Of a stretch of DNA of 48,693 nucleotides, positions 8,816 through 16,136 are shown piece by piece. Origin of the DNA: Elusimicrobia bacterium CG_4_9_14_3_um_filter_62_55 (GTDB taxonomy: Bacteria > Elusimicrobiota > Elusimicrobia > UBA1565); contig PFUL01000109.1 of the NCBI GenBank assembly GCA_002790095.1, positions 1 through 48,693 of the forward strand, in the 5' to 3' direction. The notes under the pieces are model-generated. The model saw only the letters and a program-made list of their open reading frames with translations. It did no database searches and was not told where the DNA came from. Position 1 is the first letter of the stretch, and every line of letters begins with the position of its first letter. The position numbers and the translations under genes were made by a program.

Positions 8816-10039
8816 ATGGCAAAGGTTGAAAATCTACTGGCGACGCTGCGCGGCGAAGAGCCCGAGCCTGAAGCGCCTCCCCCGATGGAGGGGGGCGGAT
8901 CGGTCACGTCCGCCGAAGCGGTCCAGGAGGCGGTTGCTCCGCTTGAGGCGAGAATCGCGGAACTCGAGCAGCGGATCGCCGACGCCGTGCCCCCCGCCGC
9001 GTTTGAAGAGCCGCCGGCTCTGGAGGAAGCCCCGGCGTTCGGCGAGGAAATCCCGCCGGCGATGGGCGCGGATCCCCCGCAGAAACCTCCACCCGTGCCC
9101 CCCGCGGCGCCGACCGAGCTCGTCTTGTTTTTGCAGACGAAGATGGAGCTCTTGGAGAAGAAACTTGAGATTTCCCAGCAGGAGGCGCTCCGGTCCAACC
9201 TCGTGCTCCGCGAACGCGAACACGCGCAGCACAAGGCGCAGCGCGAGGTAGAGGATTTATTCCGCGGAATCCGCGAAGCGCAGCGCGCGCAGAATTTCGA
9301 CCGAACGCTTCGGGACCACTACTCCTCCGCGCTCCTGCGGGTCCGGGAGCTCGAGCAGCGGCTGGCGCTCGCGCAGCTTCGGATGATTCCGGCGGAAGAC
9401 GTCCTCGCGCAAATTACCGATGACGAGGGGCGCGCGGCTCTCGCCGCGCGCATCAAGGAGCAACTCGAAGAGCTGGAGAGAAAAACCGCTCCCCCAGCCG
9501 CCGGCGCGCCCGAGCCGCCGTCTTTCGAGCGCGTCGAGGACGCGGACGGTGAGGCCGCCGCGGACCGGGCAAAGGCCGGGTTTTCGAGACCCGTCTCCGC
9601 CGTTGCTCCCGATATCGACCTACCGCAGACCGCCGTTTTGCTGGGACGAATCTCCGATTTGGAAAACCGTCTCGAAGAGGCGCAGGAGGCCCGCAAACGT
9701 GAAGCCGACGCGCGGCGTCATTGGGAAGAGAACATCCTCTTCGCGCTTAAGAGCACGCGCCGACAATGGCAGAAAGCCGGAGGGCCTGAGATGCTCGTCG
9801 AGGCGGCCTTGGAAACGATGACCGATTCGCTTCAGGCCCGCGACGCGCTCCAATCCAAGATGAACGCTTTGGTCGCGAAGATTTCAGACGAGCCGCCGGA
9901 TTCGACGGAAACGGCGTCGCTCCGTGCCGGGCTCGCCGAGTGCCGATCCCGGATGGAGGCGCTCCAGGACAAGCTCGGCAAACAGATGGCGATCGTCCAG
10001 GCATGGGTGCAGCGCAGCAAGGGCAAGGGGGACGACTGA
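8816..10039 (+). CDS. Acidic Pro-rich coiled-coil protein of the motor module
   Basis: This 407-residue protein has no signal peptide or membrane segment and is probably cytoplasmic. It alternates Pro/Ala/Glu-rich linkers (about 15-100 and 220-265) with heptad-rich helices (about 40-57, 100-215, 275-315 and 370-400). I recognise no family. It lies 53 bases after the FliF-FliG gene, and its stop codon is 2 bases before the MotA start, so it is almost certainly co-expressed with them. Its position in the cluster resembles accessory or linker proteins such as FliH-like stalks, but there is no sequence support for that comparison. A role connecting the rotor to another cell structure is speculative. 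Confidence 0.7.
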   Translation: MAKVENLLATLRGEEPEPEAPPPMEGGGSVTSAEAVQEAVAPLEARIAELEQRIADAVPPAAFEEPPALEEAPAFGEEIPPAMGADPPQKPPPVPPAAPTELVLFLQTKMELLEKKLEISQQEALRSNLVLREREHAQHKAQREVEDLFRGIREAQRAQNFDRTLRDHYSSALLRVRELEQRLALAQLRMIPAEDVLAQITDDEGRAALAARIKEQLEELERKTAPPAAGAPEPPSFERVEDADGEAAADRAKAGFSRPVSAVAPDIDLPQTAVLLGRISDLENRLEEAQEARKREADARRHWEENILFALKSTRRQWQKAGGPEMLVEAALETMTDSLQARDALQSKMNALVAKISDEPPDSTETASLRAGLAECRSRMEALQDKLGKQMAIVQAWVQRSKGKGDD

Positions 10040-10041
10040 TC

Positions 10042-10779
10042 ATGGATTTTTCGACAATCGGAGGCGTTATCGGGGCCGTCGTGCTGCTGGCCCTCGGGAT
10101 CGCGACCGGCGAGGTCAACGAGGTCTTTCTCAACGCGCATGGAATCGTCATCGTTTTCGGCGGAACGCTCGTGGCGATGCTGATCAATACGCCGCTCTCC
10201 TACTTTTCCGCGACGCTTCGTGCGACGCTGGACCTGTTTCGTCCGGATCCCTACGGGGCTCCGGAAAAAATAATTCCGAATCTGGTGCGGTTGGCGGAGC
10301 AGGTGCAGGGTCAAGGGCTGGCGGCGCTTCGCGGCGTCGACGCGAAAGCTGCGGGGGGATTTCTCCAGGAGGCCGCGACGACCGCGCTGGAGTACAACAA
10401 CCCCGATTTCGTGAAGAAGGTCCTCGAAAACCAGGTCAACAACGGCGTCGACCGGGCCAATGAAGTGATCAACGTCGTGCGCACTGCAGGCGTGTTATCC
10501 CCAATGTTCGGCCTGCTCGGAACCTTGATCGGGATCGTTCAGGTCCTTAAGGTCATCGCCGATCCGGAAAAGGTCGGTCCGTCGATGGCGGTGGCGATCA
10601 CGACGGCGTTTTACGGGATCTCCTTCGCGAATCTCGTCTGCATACCGGTCGCCGGGAAGCTGCGAATGCGGTTGTGGGAAGAGATTAAGATCAAGGCGAT
10701 GGTCGTGGAAGGGATTCACGGGATGATGACGGGAGTCGTTCCGCTCGTTCTCGAGCGGCGATTACAGTCGTTCCGTTAA
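10042..10779 (+). CDS. motA: MotA-like stator subunit
   Basis: The protein has 245 residues starting at the ATG at 10042; an in-frame start at 9940 lies inside the upstream gene and is rejected. It has four membrane segments in the MotA layout: two near the N-terminus (about 4-22 and 32-50), a cytoplasmic loop of about 95 residues, and two near the C-terminus. The third contains 'SPMFGLLGTLIGIV' with P154 and the fourth contains 'FYGISFANLVCIP' with P202, matching the two conserved prolines of MotA. The cytoplasmic loop shows the usual 'RLAEQVQGQGLAAL' and 'FVKKVLENQVN' pattern. With MotB it should form an ion-driven 5:2 stator. It lacks the long cytoplasmic tail of ZorA defence proteins. Confidence 0.9.
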   Translation: MDFSTIGGVIGAVVLLALGIATGEVNEVFLNAHGIVIVFGGTLVAMLINTPLSYFSATLRATLDLFRPDPYGAPEKIIPNLVRLAEQVQGQGLAALRGVDAKAAGGFLQEAATTALEYNNPDFVKKVLENQVNNGVDRANEVINVVRTAGVLSPMFGLLGTLIGIVQVLKVIADPEKVGPSMAVAITTAFYGISFANLVCIPVAGKLRMRLWEEIKIKAMVVEGIHGMMTGVVPLVLERRLQSFR

Positions 10780-10788
10780 GGGAGCATC

Positions 10789-11484
10789 ATGTCGGTCTAC
10801 CGATTCAGAAAAGAAGAGCTCGAAGGCCATCTGAACAAGAATGCCCAGTGGGCGATTGTTTACGGGGACCTGATGAGCTATTTGATGATCCTTTTTCTGC
10901 TGATGCTCTCGTTTCAGATTTCCAAGAACGCCGACAACAAAAAGCGCGATCCGGTCGAAGAGAGTCTGATTCAGATCCAGCGCGTGTTCGGCGGTGAAAT
11001 CGATCCGCGCATCGCCGAAGCCTCCGAACAGCGGGACAAGGAATACTTGCTCGCCAACCAGCTTCAGCAGGACGCGGACCAGGGAGAGCTGGGAGACACG
11101 AGCCTGATGGTCACTGAGAAGAGCATCACGCTGAATCTCGGGGAGGGGGTTCTCTTCGACTCAGGGAAATCCGACTTGAAGGAGGAGGCCGATCAGGTTC
11201 TGGAGAAGATCGTGCAGCGCATGGTCAGCATGAAGAACACGATCCGAGTCGAGGGACATACCGACAGCGTGCCGTTGGGGAAAAACCTCAAATACTCGTC
11301 GAACTGGGAACTCTCGATGGCGCGCGCGCATTCCGTGATCGTGCGGCTGCAGTCGCTTGGCGTCGATGGAAAGAGGCTTGAGGGCGTCGGTCACGGTGAA
11401 TTCCGGCCGATCGCCGACAACAAAACGGCAGACGGGCGGGCGAAAAACCGCCGCATTGAGATTTCCCTTCTCAAGGCCGAGTAA
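10789..11484 (+). CDS. motB: MotB-like stator subunit with OmpA-type peptidoglycan domain
   Basis: The protein has 231 residues and begins 9 bases after motA. One membrane segment (about 22-43) contains 'YGDLMSYLMILF', placing D27 at the position of the essential ion-carrying aspartate of MotB. A short plug-like and linker region follows. Residues about 110-229 form an OmpA/MotB domain with 'EGHTDSVPLG', 'NWELSMARA', 'GVGHGEFRPIA' and 'RAKNRRIEI', which by family knowledge binds peptidoglycan. All residues expected for a working stator are present, so this is unlikely to be a decayed remnant. It completes the kinase-rotor-stator cluster. Confidence 0.92.
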   Translation: MSVYRFRKEELEGHLNKNAQWAIVYGDLMSYLMILFLLMLSFQISKNADNKKRDPVEESLIQIQRVFGGEIDPRIAEASEQRDKEYLLANQLQQDADQGELGDTSLMVTEKSITLNLGEGVLFDSGKSDLKEEADQVLEKIVQRMVSMKNTIRVEGHTDSVPLGKNLKYSSNWELSMARAHSVIVRLQSLGVDGKRLEGVGHGEFRPIADNKTADGRAKNRRIEISLLKAE

Positions 11485-11531
11485 AAATTTCGACCTCTTG
11501 CGCTTGTCGCAGGTCCCTGCTACAACAAACC

Positions 11532-12257
11532 ATGACCGCATCCCCGCTGAAGACGGCGGCCGCGCGCTTGTGGGCGGTGAGCCCGCGCGATCCGCAGGCC
11601 GCTCGATGGCGGGAACTTTTAAAATCCGCGGGCGCTCACGCGAGCGAACGCCTCAAATCGCTGAACGCGCTCGCGCAGGCGGCAGGGGAACGCTCTGAGG
11701 GAATTGCGCTCGTGGACGCGGCGCTGCTGGCGGGTCGCGCAAACGAAGGGGTGACGTCGCTGCGACGTCGCTGTCCTGGGGTGCGGCTTTTAGTCGTCTG
11801 CGAGGAGGTGGCTCTCGAGGGCCCTGATCTCGCGGACGCTCTTTCCGCCGGAGCGCTCGATTATCTTCGGGCCTCCCGTTCCGACGACGAGCTCGTGGAG
11901 AAACTTCGGGCGCATCTCACGCGTCTTTATCCAGGGAACCTGCGGTCCGAGGGCGCGGCCTTCGATGATTTGCGCATCGACTGGCGTTGCCGGGAGATTT
12001 CCGTACGGCGCGGACGAGGATGGAAATCCGTCGAGGCGTTGACCCCGAAGGAATTTGAATTGCTGCGCGCGTTCGTCGAGCTGAGAGGGAATAGGATTTC
12101 GCGCGGGGTCCTTCTCGACCGGGTTTGGAAAGGCAAGGGTGGAGACGTTAATCCGGAGTCGCTCGACAAGGCCGTCGGCTCGCTTCGCCGCAAGCTCGGC
12201 GCCGCGGGAAGGCGGATCGTCACGATTCGCGGCTTTGGCTACTCCTTCAAACCCTGA
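11532..12257 (+). CDS. OmpR-type winged-helix response regulator with atypical receiver
   Basis: The protein has 241 residues. The C-terminal part (about 145-241) is a Trans_reg_C winged helix with 'ALTPKEFELLRAFVE', 'RISRGVLLDRVW' and 'VTIRGFGYSFKP'. The N-terminal half folds like a receiver but lacks the usual acidic pair; an aspartate in 'ALVDAALLAG' may occupy the phosphorylation site. It could therefore act without phosphorylation or respond to an unusual signal. It starts 47 bases after motB. A weak promoter-like TTGCGC-N17-TACAAC ends 6 bases before the ATG, which would give an almost leaderless mRNA. It is convergent with the next gene and their stop codons abut. Confidence 0.85.
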   Translation: MTASPLKTAAARLWAVSPRDPQAARWRELLKSAGAHASERLKSLNALAQAAGERSEGIALVDAALLAGRANEGVTSLRRRCPGVRLLVVCEEVALEGPDLADALSAGALDYLRASRSDDELVEKLRAHLTRLYPGNLRSEGAAFDDLRIDWRCREISVRRGRGWKSVEALTPKEFELLRAFVELRGNRISRGVLLDRVWKGKGGDVNPESLDKAVGSLRRKLGAAGRRIVTIRGFGYSFKP

Positions 12258-13145
12258 TTATTCCAGAAAGGAGTCTTCGAGCGCGGCGTCGTAGCCCGAG
12301 GGTTTTTCGACACGAACGCCCATGGCCGTGAGCGCCCGGTAGGCGGCCTGCCGAACGGGATACACGACGCGTTCCCGGGTGTTTCCGTCCACTCGCGTCG
12401 TCATAACGCGGGTTCCCGGATCCGAGAGCAGCTCCCGGAGAACCGTCTCGGTGCGGGCGTTGTGATAATTCGCCAGGCGCCAGGCGGCGCGCGCACGGAC
12501 GGCCGTCTCGGAGTCCCGAACGGCGTCGAGCAACTCCTTCTCGCGGAAAGAATCGGCCGGAACGACGAGGTACACGGAACTCCCGCCGAAGAGTTTGTCG
12601 TGCGCTTCAGAATTAAACGGAACTTCGTCCTTGATGTAGCCCGATCCGGGTTTCCCGTTGACGTATCGCTGTCGGTCCACCGCGGGCCACCGGGTCTCCT
12701 CGTGATAGGCGATTCGGCGCTTGAGCGTTTTGAGAATATTCCTTCTCCCCCGAATCTCGCTGAAGTCCAAACCGAACGCGCGTTCCCAGGGTGCGGTATC
12801 TCCGGGGCGCTCGAGGTCGATGACGAAGTCGACGCCGCCGTGATGGTCGAAGAAAACGAGAAAGCGCCGGCCGCGTCCCGGCTTGGGTGTTTTTAGCGCG
12901 ACCGAGCGGGCGAAGCCGACGTTTTTTGGGGGATCGCCTTTAATCCGAGATTTTCGCTTCAGCAGAAAGCGCCGTTGGGTCCACCGGGCGCCGGGGTCCG
13001 CGCGGTCCTTCGCTTCGACCAGCTTGTATTCCCCGATTTCCAGGCGCGACACCGCGAGCCACTCCAGGCTTTCCCCGACGACGCTCTTGGCGCGTGCGGG
13101 GACCGCGGCAAGGAGGGCCGCGCAGACCAGTCCGGCGAGTCTCAT
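12258..13145 (-). CDS. Exported protein with C-terminal HEAT-like repeats
   Basis: The protein has 295 residues with a signal peptide ending near PARAK, so it is exported. The first 200 residues are beta-rich and match nothing I recognise. Residues about 205-280 form helical repeats with 'SETAVRARAAWRLANYHN' and 'VRQAAYRALTAMGVRV', typical of HEAT-type scaffolds. Its start overlaps the stop of the REC-GGDEF gene (ATGA), so the two are one transcription unit. Function is unknown; a binding or scaffold role in the periplasm is the most that the sequence supports. Confidence 0.7.
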   Translation of the reverse strand: MRLAGLVCAALLAAVPARAKSVVGESLEWLAVSRLEIGEYKLVEAKDRADPGARWTQRRFLLKRKSRIKGDPPKNVGFARSVALKTPKPGRGRRFLVFFDHHGGVDFVIDLERPGDTAPWERAFGLDFSEIRGRRNILKTLKRRIAYHEETRWPAVDRQRYVNGKPGSGYIKDEVPFNSEAHDKLFGGSSVYLVVPADSFREKELLDAVRDSETAVRARAAWRLANYHNARTETVLRELLSDPGTRVMTTRVDGNTRERVVYPVRQAAYRALTAMGVRVEKPSGYDAALEDSFLE

Positions 13146-14116
13146 TCTTTGCGCCGATCGATCTCGAAATGCGAGGTCTCAATGCGTTTGGCGTGTTTCT
13201 TAAGTTCGGATCCGATGCCGGAAACCTCGGCGTAATTGGCCAAGGGTTTGAGCCCGTTGTGGCACACGCCGACGGCGATCGACAGCAGGGGAAACTCGAG
13301 CGCTTCCCCTTGGCGGTCTTTGGAGAGAAGACGCCCTCGGGCCCGGTCCTCTTCCTTATAAAAACCGGGGGAGAGCGCGTCGTATCCCCTGCAGATGTCC
13401 TCGGCGAGCTTCTCCATCGCATCGGGAACCGACACGATGATGAAGTCGTCGCCGCCGATATGCCCCACGAAGTCCCCTTCTTGTCCGACGCGCTCAACGG
13501 CGGCGATGAGAAATTCCGCCGTGGATTTGAGAACCCGGTCCCCCGCCTCGAACCCATAGGCGTCGTTGTAGGCCTTGAAATGGTTGAGATCGCAATACAG
13601 CACCGCCATGGCTTTTCCGTCGAGCAGCGCGGTTGTGATCTTGTGTTGAATCGTCACGTTTCCGGGCAGGCGCGTTAGGGGATTCGCGTCGAGACCTTGC
13701 CGATTTCGGCGCATAATCATGCGGATGCGCGCGAGGAGTTCTAGGATCTCGATGGGTTTGACGAGGAAGTCGTCGGCGCCGATGTCGAGACCTTGTATGC
13801 GGTTATCGCGCTGTCCCGCTGCGGAGAGAAGGATGATCGGAAGGTTTTGAAAACGGATGTCGCCCTTCAACTCCCGGCAGACCGTAAAACCGTCTTTGAC
13901 GGGCATGAACAGATCCAGGACGACGCAGTCGGGCGGGTCTTGCCGTACGAGGTCGAGAGCTTCCTGGCCGTTTTCCGCGGTGCGGACCTCGTAGCCCTCC
14001 ATCTCTAGGGCGTCTTTCATCAGAGACAGCAGGTCGGTTTGGTCGTCGGCGACAACGAGGTGTCCTTCCGGGCCCCTGCCGGGGCCCCGCGGTTTATCTT
14101 CGGGACCGGGGCTCAT
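13142..14116 (-). CDS. Response regulator with GGDEF-family output domain
   Basis: The protein has 324 residues. The receiver domain (about 19-135) has the acidic pair D24/D25, phospho-acceptor D68 in 'VVLDLFMP' and the conserved lysine in 'LVKP'. The output domain (about 145-320) is of the GGDEF family, with 'LTRLPGN', 'LYCDLNHFKAYND' and the signature 'HIGGDDF', so GGDDF replaces the standard GG(D/E)EF. Many proteins with this variant occur beside receivers; whether it makes c-di-GMP cannot be told from sequence. It is transcribed divergently from the ATP synthase operon, and the 111-base gap between them contains an FNR-type site. A PilZ gene in that operon is a possible downstream reader. 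Confidence 0.88.
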   Translation of the reverse strand: MSPGPEDKPRGPGRGPEGHLVVADDQTDLLSLMKDALEMEGYEVRTAENGQEALDLVRQDPPDCVVLDLFMPVKDGFTVCRELKGDIRFQNLPIILLSAAGQRDNRIQGLDIGADDFLVKPIEILELLARIRMIMRRNRQGLDANPLTRLPGNVTIQHKITTALLDGKAMAVLYCDLNHFKAYNDAYGFEAGDRVLKSTAEFLIAAVERVGQEGDFVGHIGGDDFIIVSVPDAMEKLAEDICRGYDALSPGFYKEEDRARGRLLSKDRQGEALEFPLLSIAVGVCHNGLKPLANYAEVSGIGSELKKHAKRIETSHFEIDRRKE

Positions 14117-14169
14117 CGCGGATACTGTATCGCCTAATTAAGGAAGCGTCCAGGGCGTCGGGCTAAGAA

Positions 14170-14183
14170 TTGATCTGCATCAA
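14170..14183. promoter_or_regulatory. FNR/CRP-family palindrome (perfect anaerobox)
   Basis: The sequence TTGAT-CTGC-ATCAA matches the FNR consensus TTGAT-N4-ATCAA exactly. It lies in the gap between the divergent GGDEF regulator and the ATP synthase operon. A -10-like TACAAT at 14220-14225 would put the site about 55 bases upstream of an atp transcript start. For the minus-strand gene the spacing is about 47 bases from a TTAATT element. Which side it serves is undecided. Confidence 0.6.
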
Positions 14184-14227
14184 TGACCTTAATCAACCGG
14201 AGCGTTTGGCCCCCTTTTATACAATAA

Positions 14228-14503
14228 ATGCGCCGTACGGCAGTTCTTTGGATGCAATCGGACCCCTCCGAGTTGAGTAGGAGTCGCAAAAAAACGAGCC
14301 CTCTGCACGCGGCGGTCAGCGGCGGCATAGAGCTCGCGGTTTCCGTATTTCTGGGATTCTTCGCCGGCCAAAAGGCCGACGTCGTTCTTGGAACCGGGCC
14401 GTTCCTTCTTCTCCTGGGTGTCGCGGCGGGATTTGCGGTTGGGCTCTATCTTCTCATCCGAAGCGCGAAACAGTCTCCGGCAACTCGCGCTAAGCGCGAT
14501 TGA
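14228..14503 (+). CDS. AtpZ/AtpI-like small membrane protein of the ATP synthase operon
   Basis: This protein of up to 91 residues has two membrane segments (about 30-46 and 54-76) with glycines spaced as in AtpZ ('GGIELAVSVFLGFFAGQKAD'). AtpZ-type proteins assist ATP synthase assembly or Mg/Ca uptake in other bacteria. The TACAAT element ends only 2 bases before the first ATG, so translation may start at the in-frame ATG at 14252 instead. It is the first gene of the atp operon. Confidence 0.7.
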   Translation: MRRTAVLWMQSDPSELSRSRKKTSPLHAAVSGGIELAVSVFLGFFAGQKADVVLGTGPFLLLLGVAAGFAVGLYLLIRSAKQSPATRAKRD

Positions 14504-14843
14504 AGGCGCCGTTTTAACGGCGGCGGCGGCGCTGGCGCTTTGGTGGAAGTTGGAGGCCGGCCTGTTTCGGCCCGCTCTTGTGGGGTTGGCGGCGGCGTTC
14601 GGGGTTTCGACGCTGTCGGTCGCTCTTCTTGTTTTCGCCCGGTTGCACAAGGTTCCCTTCGGAGGCTTTATGAAAGCCTTCGGCGCCGGGGTGGCGCTTC
14701 GGGCGGCGGTGCTGGCCGCGCTGATGGCGGCGGGTTACGGGACCCCGTGGAAGACGCAGGGAGCTCTGCTGGCTTCCTATACGCTGGGTGTTTTGTTTTT
14801 GCTGTTGTTGGAATACAGGCAACTTGTAAGGAACACTGGATAA
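14388..14843 (+). CDS. AtpI-like four-helix membrane protein
   Basis: The C-terminal 115 residues contain four membrane segments, the last being 'ASYTLGVLFLLLLEY'. Position directly before atpB and this topology match AtpI, which helps c-ring assembly. The listed TTG start gives a large overlap with the preceding gene, and the first 35 residues are probably not coding. A start near 14499, overlapping the preceding TGA, is more likely, but no ATG or good ribosome site is visible there. It ends 4 bases before the atpB start. Confidence 0.6.
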   Translation: MEPGRSFFSWVSRRDLRLGSIFSSEARNSLRQLALSAIEGAVLTAAAALALWWKLEAGLFRPALVGLAAAFGVSTLSVALLVFARLHKVPFGGFMKAFGAGVALRAAVLAALMAAGYGTPWKTQGALLASYTLGVLFLLLLEYRQLVRNTG

Positions 14844-14847
14844 ATTT

Positions 14848-15675
14848 ATGAACATGGACCATGTCCTCGCGCATCATTTGCTCGACCACAAAATCGCGGA
14901 CCTGTTCTCCCTGCACGGCATCGCCTTCGCACTCTCAAAGCACTTACTGACGATGTGGATCGTCGGTATCGGGCTTCTCGCGATTCTGTCGTATGCGGTC
15001 CACGGCAAGGGCGAGTTCGCGAAGATCCTGCGCCACGCGGTCGAAGTGATCGTGCTGTATCTGCGCGACGAGGTCGTTGAGCCCCTGCTCGGGCACGACG
15101 CCCACAAGTACCTGCATTACTTCCTGAGCCTGTTCTTCTTTATCCTCGGCTGCAACTACTTCGGCCTGATTCCGCTGGGCGACATTCTGCGTGCGCTGCA
15201 CATCCCCTTTACCGACGTCGGCGGGACCGCGACCGGGAACATCGGCGTCACCGCCGGTTTGGCGCTGTGCACGCTCGGCCTGATCGTCGTCGGAAGCGTT
15301 CGGGCGCTCGGCCCCGTCGGCTTCATCAAGAATTTCATGCCGGTTCCCGCCGACTTGCATTGGTCGATGAAGATCGTTCTGATGCCGTTGATGGGCGTCA
15401 TCGAGCTTATCGGCCTGGTCGTCAAGATTTTCGCGCTTACGGTTCGTCTGTTCGCGAACATGATCGCCGGGCATATCGTCATCCTGGGATTCTTCTCGCT
15501 GATCTTCATCATCGGATCGGCGAGTCAGCATCTGGGGATTTTCGCGGCCGGGCCGTTCGCGTTGGGGATGGTCACCTTCGTCAATTTCCTGGAGATCCTC
15601 GTCGGGCTTCTCCAGGCGTTCATTTTCACGCTGCTGACCGCGGTGTTCGTCGGGAGCATGCTGCACGCCCATTGA
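14848..15675 (+). CDS. atpB: ATP synthase subunit a
   Basis: The protein has 275 residues with five or six membrane segments and is the stator half of the proton channel. The essential arginine is in 'FALTVRLFANMIAGH', and the last helix carries 'FLEILVGLLQAFIFTLLTAVF' in the family pattern. Length is normal for the family. It begins the core F0 set, followed by atpE, atpF and atpH in the usual order. Confidence 0.95.
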   Translation: MNMDHVLAHHLLDHKIADLFSLHGIAFALSKHLLTMWIVGIGLLAILSYAVHGKGEFAKILRHAVEVIVLYLRDEVVEPLLGHDAHKYLHYFLSLFFFILGCNYFGLIPLGDILRALHIPFTDVGGTATGNIGVTAGLALCTLGLIVVGSVRALGPVGFIKNFMPVPADLHWSMKIVLMPLMGVIELIGLVVKIFALTVRLFANMIAGHIVILGFFSLIFIIGSASQHLGIFAAGPFALGMVTFVNFLEILVGLLQAFIFTLLTAVFVGSMLHAH

Positions 15676-15768
15676 GGGCGGATGGGATTTACGAGCCGCC
15701 CCCGTAACGAGGGGCGAGGTCGGACCCGGGTCGGTAAGAGCCCGGAATTGAAAAACGAGAGGAATTAC

Positions 15769-16059
15769 ATGTACGACATTGCATTCGGTTACCTTGGTGT
15801 CGCCCTCGGCGCGGGCATGGTGCTCATCGCCGCCGGATTCGGCATCGCGAAACTCGCCAGCGCGGCTCTTGAGGGCGCGGCGCGTCAGCCTGAAGCGGCC
15901 GGCTCGCTCCAGACGATGATGATCATTCCCGCGGCCATGATCGAAGGCGCGGCGCTCTTCGCGCTCGTGATCTTCTTCCTGGCGGGCGGAGCGCTCAACA
16001 CGAGCGTGACCTCCCAGGGCGGAGCCCAGGCCGAGTCGCACGCCTCGGCGTCGCACTAA
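15769..16059 (+). CDS. atpE: ATP synthase subunit c
   Basis: The ATG at 15769 follows GAGAGG at ideal spacing and gives 96 residues; an upstream in-frame start at 15682 adds an unlikely Arg-rich tail. Two hydrophobic helices flank the polar loop 'ARQPEAAG'. The ion-binding carboxylate is E59 in 'AAMIEGAALFAL'. The glutamine of helix 1 and the Ser/Thr after the glutamate that mark sodium c-rings are missing, so proton coupling is likely. The C-terminal 20 residues are a polar extension rich in Ala, Ser and His. Confidence 0.93.
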   Translation: MYDIAFGYLGVALGAGMVLIAAGFGIAKLASAALEGAARQPEAAGSLQTMMIIPAAMIEGAALFALVIFFLAGGALNTSVTSQGGAQAESHASASH

Positions 16060-16066
16060 TAAAAGT

Positions 16067-16100
16067 CCTTTCCCCCGCTGCTCACGCGGCGGGGGAAAGG
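16067..16100 (+). promoter_or_regulatory. Strong intercistronic hairpin between atpE and atpF
   Basis: Arms 16067-16081 and 16086-16100 form a 15-base-pair stem with one G-U pair and a TCAC loop, starting 7 bases after the atpE stop. There is no T-run, so it is not a normal terminator. It may protect the 3' end of an atpE message and raise the yield of subunit c, which is needed in many copies. Confidence 0.65.
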
Positions 16101-16136
16101 CCCGATTTGCCGTTTCGAATATAGACGGAGAATATA

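Noticed and set aside
10042-11484. MotA/MotB as ZorA/ZorB of a Zorya defence system
   Set aside because: MotA has no long cytoplasmic tail, MotB is a standard length, and no ZorC, ZorD or ZorE-like gene is adjacent; the partner is a FliF-FliG fusion.
10042-11484. MotA/MotB as TolQ/TolR or ExbB/ExbD
   Set aside because: Four-helix MotA topology with both conserved prolines and an OmpA-type peptidoglycan domain in MotB favour MotAB.
14388-14498. N-terminal part of the AtpI-like frame
   Set aside because: These codons overlap atpZ in another frame and lack a membrane pattern; the true start is probably later, though I cannot fix it.
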